From contig RGOY01000070.1 of NCBI GenBank assembly GCA_010028225.1, positions 1-6,543 of the forward strand: a DNA stretch of 6,543 nucleotides, written 5' to 3'. Positions 1 to 5,641 of this stretch are shown here, one piece after another. Origin of the DNA: Actinomycetota bacterium. Its GTDB lineage: Bacteria > Actinomycetota > Actinomycetes > Nanopelagicales > Nanopelagicaceae. The first letter of the stretch is position 1. Each line of letters begins with the position of its first letter. The notes under the pieces were generated by a model. The model ran no database searches, had not been told where the DNA came from, and saw only the letters and a list, made by a program, of their open reading frames with translations. The position numbers and the translations under genes were made by a program.

Positions 1-2
1 CA

Positions 3-1028
3 AGTGAGCGAACCCTGCCATTCAAGAACTGGACTAATCCCGGAGTAATGAGCGCAGGAGCGCTACAGAGTCTCGCTAAGGAGTATCGAGTTATTCCTGG
101 AAAGAAAATTGTGATCGCAGGAAGTGGTGTCTTTGCCATGCCGGTTGCTAAAACGATCAAAGAAGTAGCAAAGAAGTGTGGGATAGAGGTTGAGGTAACG
201 ATTATCGAAGCGCAGAGCATTCTTCGGTGGTGGCGAAATACGTTGGCTTTTCTTCTCAATCCCAGCAAGATTGTCGAAGCATTGGGCTTCTTGATTTTCA
301 TGAAAAGCCATGGCGTAAAGAGGCTCTCAAAGAGAATAGTCAGAGAAGCAAAGACTGATAACGGAAAAATCGTCGGTGTTCACCTTTGTAGAGTCGGTAG
401 TGATCTCAGAAGTAAGCTGGATGCAGAGTTCATTCCAGCCGATCTTGTGGCTACTTCATTTGGATTTACTCCTGATATGACGCTTGCAAGCATCCTGGGG
501 CTTGAGCGAAAGTTTCAAAATGGTGATGCAGTTGTTGTAGTCGATTCAAACCAGAGAACTTCTATCGATGGAGTTTGGGCCGGGGGTGAGATCACGGGAA
601 TTGGTGGGCATGAATTAGCAATCACCGAGGGCTTGATTGCAGCGCGAAATCTTTTGAGTGAAAAGTCCATATTGTTGAAATGGCGACGATTGAGAGAAAG
701 GTTCTTTGCCCGAGGACTGAGAGCGATCTATCCCATTTCAAAAGGATGGATTGAGTCTCTTGATGATGCAGAAGTCGTCTGCCGCTGCGAAGAAGTTTGC
801 GCGGGCGAGATCAAGCAATCGGCAAAAGAACTTGGCGCGGACTCTGCGCGGACTGCAAAACTCTTCACGCGCGCCGGAATGGGCCTATGTCAAGGTCGAA
901 TCTGTCAGAGGAATGTCGCAGAGATCATCGATTTCGCCAGAAGTGATGTGAAGGGTTCAAGCGATGCAAATCGAGAGACAATACGTCCAATTGGTGGGGT
1001 AGTGACGCTGGGTGGGCTTTCCGACTAG
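3..1028 (+). CDS. FAD/NAD(P)-dependent oxidoreductase with C-terminal [2Fe-2S] domain, D-hydroxyproline dehydrogenase alpha-subunit type (5' partial)
   Basis: The reading frame is open to the left edge. The ATG at 48 is internal: the codons before it (3-47) encode family-like sequence ending LPFKNWTNPGV, so the true start and the N-terminal FAD-binding motif lie off the window. Residues below are numbered from the Met at 48. A second Rossmann nucleotide-binding strand is at 21-30 (IVIAGSGVFA), and the C-terminal flavin-contacting segment is at 175-200 (GVWAGGEITGIGG). A BFD-like iron-sulfur domain follows at about 243-295, with Cys245, Cys247, Cys281 and Cys286 in C-x-C...C-x4-C spacing. This architecture is known from the alpha subunits of hetero-oligomeric amine and D-hydroxyproline dehydrogenases (OoxA/HcnB-like). 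Those enzymes pair with a second flavoprotein and a small ferredoxin-like subunit, which would have to lie to the left. Next to the hydroxyproline genes, oxidation of cis-4-hydroxy-D-proline is the likely role. Octopine or nopaline oxidase alpha subunits look alike and cannot be excluded from this part alone. Confidence 0.82.
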   Translation, partial: SERTLPFKNWTNPGVMSAGALQSLAKEYRVIPGKKIVIAGSGVFAMPVAKTIKEVAKKCGIEVEVTIIEAQSILRWWRNTLAFLLNPSKIVEALGFLIFMKSHGVKRLSKRIVREAKTDNGKIVGVHLCRVGSDLRSKLDAEFIPADLVATSFGFTPDMTLASILGLERKFQNGDAVVVVDSNQRTSIDGVWAGGEITGIGGHELAITEGLIAARNLLSEKSILLKWRRLRERFFARGLRAIYPISKGWIESLDDAEVVCRCEEVCAGEIKQSAKELGADSARTAKLFTRAGMGLCQGRICQRNVAEIIDFARSDVKGSSDANRETIRPIGGVVTLGGLSD

Positions 1029-1106
1029 CATGATGTCTCGGCACGCGAACTTGAATTGATTTAGAGATAGATTGTTTAAAGATAGAAAGAGATAGGTAGC
1101 GAAGCG
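1029..1106 (+). promoter_or_regulatory. 78-base leader with a possible promoter and AGATAG repeats
   Basis: This is the only sizeable intergenic space in the window. TTGAAT at 1051-1056 could be a -35 element, with TTTAAA at 1075-1080 (spacer 18) as a weak -10 element matching four of six TATAAT positions. The A/T-rich, purine-rich stretch contains GATAG three times, at 1066-1070, 1081-1085 and 1091-1095. AGGTAG at 1094-1099 lies seven bases before the ATG at 1107 and is a plausible weak ribosome binding site. This fits an internal promoter or a control region for the deaminase-epimerase-dehydrogenase genes. The match is weak and readthrough from the upstream gene is just as possible. Confidence 0.25.
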
Positions 1107-2000
1107 ATGAGTACAAAGCCTTGGCAAGGAATCCTCACTGCAACTGCAACGCCATTTCGAGAAGATCTTTCGATTGATTACGATCGATATGCAGATCATG
1201 TCGCCTGGCTTGCATCTTTTGGAACTCTCGGAGTAATTCCTAATGGATCACTTGGTGAATACCAAGTTCTAACCCGAGAAGAGCGCATGAAGATGGTGAC
1301 CACGGCTATTGAGGCTGCGCCAAAGGGTTTTCAGGTAGTTCCTGGTGTTGCTGCATACGGTGCGCGCGAAGCCCGAGAGTGGGCAGAGCATGCGAAAGAA
1401 GCAGGCGCATCAGCGGTCATGTTGCTACCGCCTACGGGTTATCGAGCAAGCGATGATGAAGTGATTGCTCACTATAAAGAGGTATCAAGAGCTGGCATCG
1501 ACATCATCGCCTATAACAATCCATTCGATACGAAAGTCGATCTCACACCTTCGCTCTTAGGAAAGATCTCTGATGAGGTTTCAAATATCGTGGCAATCAA
1601 AGAGTTCTCGGGCGATGTTCGTAGGGTCTGGCAGATTCACAAGTTGGCTCCTCGCGTCGAAGTAATCGTCGGCGCAGATGATGTTCTCTTGGAACTTGCA
1701 ACGGGCGGAATTTCCGGGTGGATAGCAGGTTTCACAAATGCTTTGCCTCGAGAATCAAAGTTGGTCTATGACCTTGCAGTAGCCGGTGATTTCGAGCGGG
1801 CTCGGCCACTTTATGCAGCACTTCATGATCTCTATCACTGGGACAGTCAGAAGGAATTCATCCAAGCAATCAAGGCAACGATGGAGTTTGAAGGTCGCTA
1901 TGGTGGGCCCACAAGGTTGCCGCGTCTTGCATTGCCTTCGAAAGATAAGGAAAAGCTTCATCAGCAATATCTCCACTTCAAGAAAGCCTTTAACGCTTGA
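1107..2000 (+). CDS. DapA-family lyase, probable 1-pyrroline-4-hydroxy-2-carboxylate deaminase
   Basis: The 297-residue length is normal for the dihydrodipicolinate synthase/N-acetylneuraminate lyase TIM-barrel family. The Schiff-base lysine is Lys165 in IVAIKEFSGD, and the conserved tyrosine is Tyr136 in AYNNP. The substrate-binding loop that reads GTTGE in true DapA is GSLGE here (47-51), which argues against lysine biosynthesis. In hydroxyproline-degrading bacteria a member of this family removes ammonia and water from 1-pyrroline-4-hydroxy-2-carboxylate to give 2-oxoglutarate semialdehyde in the cytoplasm. The epimerase and aldehyde dehydrogenase genes directly downstream support that role. 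The ATG at 1107 is chosen because it has a plausible AGGTAG site seven bases upstream and the family N-terminus (WQGILTATATPF) follows at once. The TGA stop overlaps the next start. Another aldolase or dehydratase of the family, such as 5-dehydro-4-deoxyglucarate dehydratase, is the main alternative. Confidence 0.85.
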   Translation: MSTKPWQGILTATATPFREDLSIDYDRYADHVAWLASFGTLGVIPNGSLGEYQVLTREERMKMVTTAIEAAPKGFQVVPGVAAYGAREAREWAEHAKEAGASAVMLLPPTGYRASDDEVIAHYKEVSRAGIDIIAYNNPFDTKVDLTPSLLGKISDEVSNIVAIKEFSGDVRRVWQIHKLAPRVEVIVGADDVLLELATGGISGWIAGFTNALPRESKLVYDLAVAGDFERARPLYAALHDLYHWDSQKEFIQAIKATMEFEGRYGGPTRLPRLALPSKDKEKLHQQYLHFKKAFNA

Positions 2001-3001
2001 GCAAAATCCTCCGTTCAGTTCGTACGGTCGAAAGCCATACCGAAGGTATGCCGACTCGTGTCGTTATTGATGGTCTTGGTGAGATTCCTGGTTCGACGAT
2101 GTTTGAGCGGCGAGCTCACTTCATGGCGAACTCTGATGGGTTTCGTAAGTGGTTAATGTTCGAGCCGCGTGGCCATTCGGCAATGAGTGGGGCGATTTTG
2201 CAAAAGCCCACTCGATCTGATGCTGATTGGGGAGTCGTCTACATAGAGGTATCGGGATGTCTTCCTATGTGTGGACATGGAACGATCGGCGTTGCCACAG
2301 TCCTCGTGGAAAAAGGATTGGTAAAAGTCACAGAGCCAGTCACCACAATCAAACTCGATACTCCTGCTGGTTTAGTGGTTGTTGATGTTGCGGTCAAAGA
2401 TGGCAAAGCCGAGCATGTGACGCTCACCAACGTCCCCTCGTTCCTTCTAGCCGAAGACCAAGAGGTCGAAGTTTCAGGATTCGGCAAACTCAGATATGAC
2501 ATTGCCTATGGCGGAAATTTCTATGCCATCGTCCCTATCGAACGGGTCGGCTTAGATTTCAAGCGAGAAAACGGAAATAGATTCCTTGATCTAGGGCTTC
2601 GGATCAGTGATGCCATCAATGAACAGAACAGACCCGTCCATCCTGAGAATCCAGAGATAGCAATCTGCCACCACGTGGATTTCATTGCACCTGGAGATTC
2701 GCGACTTCACTGGCGAAATGCGATGGCGATTCATCCCGGATGGTTTGATCGGTCACCCTGCGGGACTGGGACCAGCGCTCGCCTTGCACAGATGGTGGCA
2801 AAGGGAGAGATGCGAGATGAAGAAGTTTTAATCAATGAGTCGTGGATTGGTTCGATCTTCGAAGGAAGAATCAAGGAGCGAACCAGAGTAGGAAATTTTG
2901 ATGCAATCGTTCCAACTATCAGGGGACGCGCATGGGTGATGGGCGAAGCTACGTGGACACTGGATGCAAGTGATCCATTTCCAGAAGGTTTCTTGGTCTA
3001 G
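1997..3001 (+). CDS. Proline racemase-family protein, probable 4-hydroxyproline 2-epimerase
   Basis: The 334-residue product has the two catalytic cysteines of proline racemases and hydroxyproline epimerases: Cys92 in MCGHGTIG and Cys255 in DRSPCGTGTSA. Having Cys at both sites separates it from the trans-3-hydroxy-L-proline dehydratases of the same fold, which carry Thr at the second site. The N-terminal family motif (RTVESHTEGMPTRVV, 9-23) comes early, so little is missing. The start is TTG at 1997, overlapping the previous TGA as TTGA, and it suggests translational coupling to the deaminase gene. The next in-frame ATG, at 2048, would cut into the conserved N-terminus. The expected reaction is inversion at C2, taking trans-4-hydroxy-L-proline to cis-4-hydroxy-D-proline, the substrate of the flavin dehydrogenase encoded upstream. 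Proline racemase activity cannot be excluded from the sequence alone, but the neighbours favour the epimerase. Confidence 0.88.
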   Translation: MSKILRSVRTVESHTEGMPTRVVIDGLGEIPGSTMFERRAHFMANSDGFRKWLMFEPRGHSAMSGAILQKPTRSDADWGVVYIEVSGCLPMCGHGTIGVATVLVEKGLVKVTEPVTTIKLDTPAGLVVVDVAVKDGKAEHVTLTNVPSFLLAEDQEVEVSGFGKLRYDIAYGGNFYAIVPIERVGLDFKRENGNRFLDLGLRISDAINEQNRPVHPENPEIAICHHVDFIAPGDSRLHWRNAMAIHPGWFDRSPCGTGTSARLAQMVAKGEMRDEEVLINESWIGSIFEGRIKERTRVGNFDAIVPTIRGRAWVMGEATWTLDASDPFPEGFLV

Positions 3002-3004
3002 AAG

Positions 3005-4321
3005 ATGAGCATGAACGATCTCATTGCAACGGCCCGGAAAGCGCAGATCTCTTGGTCTGCAAATCCAATCGCACGATCTGCTGCGCTTTCAGCGGTAGCG
3101 AAGTCATTCATCACTCATCGCGACCAAATGGTCGATTTGATGGTTGATGAAGTTAATAAACCAATCACAGAGGCTCGGGGGGAATTCGCAAGAGCGGTCG
3201 CAATCCTTGAGTACTTCAGCCAAGCAGTCCTTGATCCTGATGGAACTTCGATTCCAACACTAGATCCGAATCTCATTCTCTCCTTACGTCGTCCATACGG
3301 TGTTGCAGGTCTCATCACACCATGGAATTTCCCGCTTGCTATTCCGCTCTGGAAAGCGGCTCCTGCTCTCGCTGTAGGTAATGCAGTGATTATCAAGCCA
3401 AGTGAGTTCGCCACCAAGACAGCGCTCTTTCTTCAAGAGTTGATGAACAAGACACTGCCTCAAGGAATTTTCAATGTACTGCCAGGTGGATCAGAAGTCG
3501 GTGCCGAGCTAGTTGATTCTGCGGATCTCATCTCTTTCACTGGTTCTGCGAAAGTAGGGAGAGGCATTGTTGCCAGAGCTGCAGCTCTTGGAAAACCTGT
3601 ACAGGCTGAGATGGGCGGACATAGCCCAGCCATCGTTCTACCTGATGCGGACCTTGAACTTCTTGCAAGTCATATCCAGATTGGTGCATTCAGTTATTCA
3701 GGGCAGAAGTGCACCGCGACGCGAAGGATAATAATCGTCGGAAATGAGAAGCGTAAGTCGGAAGTTATCGACTCTCTCGTTGCAGGTGCTGAGAAACTTA
3801 TTTCTGGGGATCCGAGAGATGAGAAGACTTTCCTTGGGCCGTTGATTCATTCTGACTCTTACAAGAACTATTGCGCTGCAGTGGCTTCGGCGAGAGAAGT
3901 TGGAAGCGTTATCTCGGGTGGAAGAATAGATGAGACCGGCGGGAACCTTCCTAGCGCGACACTGACAGATTCGATTCCGCCAGTGCATCAACTCATGTGC
4001 GAAGAAGTATTTGCACCCATCACACATATTGCGAGCGTTTCAACCACTGATGAGGCAATCGCGCTCGCAAATGCTGTGCTCTATGGACTTACTGCATCGA
4101 TTCACACTTCAGATCTCGAAGCATCGCTTCGTATCTCTAAGCGACTCGAAACCGGAATGGTGAAAGTCAATGGTCCGACGGCTGGCGTCGATTTCCATGC
4201 ACCTTTTGGTGGAGATAAAGACTCCTCATATGGGATGCGTGAGCAAGGTAAAGCGTCACTTGATTTCTATACTCACACTCAGACCATCACCGTGAATTCT
4301 GGTACACGCAAGTTCCAATAG
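3005..4321 (+). CDS. Aldehyde dehydrogenase, probable 2-oxoglutarate semialdehyde dehydrogenase
   Basis: This is an NAD(P)+-dependent aldehyde dehydrogenase of the ALDH superfamily. Visible motifs are PWNFP with Asn108, IIKPSE with Lys131, FTGS at 178-181, the general base Glu202 in AEMGGHS (where ELGGK or ELGGN is usual), the nucleophile Cys236 in SGQKCTATR, and CEEVFAPI at 332-339. In this cluster the expected job is the last step of hydroxyproline breakdown, oxidising 2-oxoglutarate semialdehyde to 2-oxoglutarate. The GQKCTAT context of the nucleophile fits that group, though succinate semialdehyde or betaine aldehyde enzymes are possible. At 438 residues it is about 40 shorter than most relatives, and the missing part is the N-terminal strand region before the first helices. 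The start sits three bases after the epimerase stop. An ATG at 3011 is an equally good or better start, because AGAAG at 3000-3004 lies six bases before it. Confidence 0.85.
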   Translation: MSMNDLIATARKAQISWSANPIARSAALSAVAKSFITHRDQMVDLMVDEVNKPITEARGEFARAVAILEYFSQAVLDPDGTSIPTLDPNLILSLRRPYGVAGLITPWNFPLAIPLWKAAPALAVGNAVIIKPSEFATKTALFLQELMNKTLPQGIFNVLPGGSEVGAELVDSADLISFTGSAKVGRGIVARAAALGKPVQAEMGGHSPAIVLPDADLELLASHIQIGAFSYSGQKCTATRRIIIVGNEKRKSEVIDSLVAGAEKLISGDPRDEKTFLGPLIHSDSYKNYCAAVASAREVGSVISGGRIDETGGNLPSATLTDSIPPVHQLMCEEVFAPITHIASVSTTDEAIALANAVLYGLTASIHTSDLEASLRISKRLETGMVKVNGPTAGVDFHAPFGGDKDSSYGMREQGKASLDFYTHTQTITVNSGTRKFQ

Positions 4322-4331
4322 AATCAGCCTC

Positions 4332-5108
4332 GTGAAACGCTTTATCGCGACTTCTCTTATTGGTGCTCTCATCATCACCGGCACTTATTTTCTTCCTTAC
4401 GGAACTTGGGCATCACTTCGTGGCTTACCGCTTCACCCATTGATCGTTCATTCAGTTGTGGTGCTACTGCCGTTGATCGCAGTTGTTATGACTGCGCTTA
4501 CTTTCAATCGACGTTGGCTCGGACGTTTTCATTACATCATCCTCATCTCACTTGCGCTCATTACGTTGGGGGTTATCGCTGCTGCATCATCAGGTCAATC
4601 ACTAGCTGCAGCCGTGGGTCTTCCCGAGGAGCATGCGGAGTGGGGCAACTCCTTGGTCTTTGTTGCGGCAGCGCTCTATGGCTCTTTCAGCATCTATCTT
4701 TTCTTTGCGATCTATCGACCTTCGAAGCGACTAGGCGATCTTCTCGGGGGCGTGGTTGGTGTAGTTGCTGTGGCGAGCCTTGTTCTGACTTTCCTGGTCG
4801 GACACTCAGGGGCCGAATCTGTTTGGAAGGCGAAATATGAATCGAGCAAAGTGCCTATTGCACTGAGCCAGGATGTATTCACTCTAGAAGAGGTAACTAA
4901 GCATTCGAGTGCTGACGACTGTTGGTCCATTGTTGATGGATCGGTCTATGACCTGACTTCCTTCATTCGTCGTCACCCCGGAGGTTCGGAGAGAGTTTTG
5001 AGAATGTGTGGAAAAGATGGATCCGATTATTTTCTCGAAGAGCATTCGGGTCAGAAGGAGCCAAATAGCTGGCTCGAAACTTTACTTATCGGCAGAGTAA
5101 AGAAATAG
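4332..5108 (+). CDS. Membrane protein: DUF2231 domain fused to a C-terminal cytochrome b5 domain
   Basis: The 258-residue protein starts at a GTG ten bases after the aldehyde dehydrogenase stop. It opens with a positively charged hydrophobic segment (about 3-21, a signal anchor or first helix). Four further hydrophobic helices follow at roughly 37-57, 68-88, 105-127 and 137-157. They carry the DUF2231 pattern, with LPLHPLIVH (32-40) at the first core helix, His101 in EEHAEWG and His158 in VGHSG. Residues about 182-256 form a cytochrome b5 fold with the heme motif HPGG (His215) and the second ligand His238 in EEHSG. The b5 domain should bind one b-type heme beside the membrane; the side is not certain, but helix counting with an N-in start puts it outside. 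The membrane histidines might bind a further heme, which is inference. The electron donor and acceptor are unknown. No clear ribosome binding site precedes the GTG, which fits coupling to the gene before it. Confidence 0.82.
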   Translation: MKRFIATSLIGALIITGTYFLPYGTWASLRGLPLHPLIVHSVVVLLPLIAVVMTALTFNRRWLGRFHYIILISLALITLGVIAAASSGQSLAAAVGLPEEHAEWGNSLVFVAAALYGSFSIYLFFAIYRPSKRLGDLLGGVVGVVAVASLVLTFLVGHSGAESVWKAKYESSKVPIALSQDVFTLEEVTKHSSADDCWSIVDGSVYDLTSFIRRHPGGSERVLRMCGKDGSDYFLEEHSGQKEPNSWLETLLIGRVKK

Positions 5109-5120
5109 CCGATGAAATAG

Positions 5121-5633
5121 ATGGAGTACCTGCATCCCGAAGTTGACCCCGCTTCCTTCAAATCAGTGATGTCGACCTGGCCCACAGGAGTAGCGATTAT
5201 TACTTCGCTTCGAGATGAAGATGGTTCAAGGCCGCTTGGGATTCTCTGTAATTCCCTGACTTCAATCTCACTCGAGAAGAGGCTCTTACTCTGGACCGTC
5301 GACCACGCATCAGGCTCTTATCCTTATTGGATCAAGGCCGAGAAGTGGGTCGTTCACTTCTTAGCCGATGATCAACAGGAACTAGTCAAGCGCTTCGCAC
5401 AAAAGGGAGTGCCGGATAAGTTCGCCGGTCTTGAATTTCAACGGCGAGAAGATGGCATTCCGCTTCTTGATGGGGTAGTAGCGCGCCTTCATTGCACCAC
5501 CACGCAACGCGTAGCTACACATGATCACACCATCATCTTGGGTGAAGTTGATGCAATGCAGCGATGTGCGAAGTCGCCGATGGTCTATGCACTTCGTGAG
5601 TTCTTGCCACTGAAATCATCAGAAAAAAGCTAA
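5121..5633 (+). CDS. Flavin reductase-like FMN-binding split-barrel protein
   Basis: At 170 residues it has the normal length of the flavin reductase-like (DIM6/NTAB type) family. Family features are seen in order: the N-terminal PASFKSVMSTWPTGVAIIT (10-28), the flavin-phosphate region GILCNSLTSIS (40-50), ADDQQELVKRF (82-92), KFAGLEF (100-106) and HDHTIILGEV (134-143). Such proteins reduce FMN or FAD with NAD(P)H for a partner monooxygenase, or act as flavoproteins in their own right. No monooxygenase partner is in the window. ATG at 5121 is the first usable start, since an earlier in-frame ATG at 5112 is followed one codon later by a stop. It lies 12 bases after the cytochrome b5 gene on the same strand, so the two probably share a transcript. 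There is no strong Shine-Dalgarno sequence. The exact substrate cannot be read from the sequence. Confidence 0.83.
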   Translation: MEYLHPEVDPASFKSVMSTWPTGVAIITSLRDEDGSRPLGILCNSLTSISLEKRLLLWTVDHASGSYPYWIKAEKWVVHFLADDQQELVKRFAQKGVPDKFAGLEFQRREDGIPLLDGVVARLHCTTTQRVATHDHTIILGEVDAMQRCAKSPMVYALREFLPLKSSEKS

Positions 5634-5641
5634 GCGTAAAA

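Noticed and set aside
48..50. ATG at 48 as the true start of the oxidoreductase
   Set aside because: The frame is open to the window edge and the codons before it encode family-conserved sequence (LPFKNWTNPGV), so it is an internal methionine.
957..1199. Minus-strand frames covering the 1029-1106 gap
   Set aside because: They overlap the iron-sulfur domain end and the deaminase start, and their translations show no domain or plausible start context.
4406..4840. 144-codon plus-strand frame inside the cytochrome b5 gene
   Set aside because: It is out of frame with the clear DUF2231/b5 protein and its cysteine- and serine-rich translation is typical of a shadow frame.
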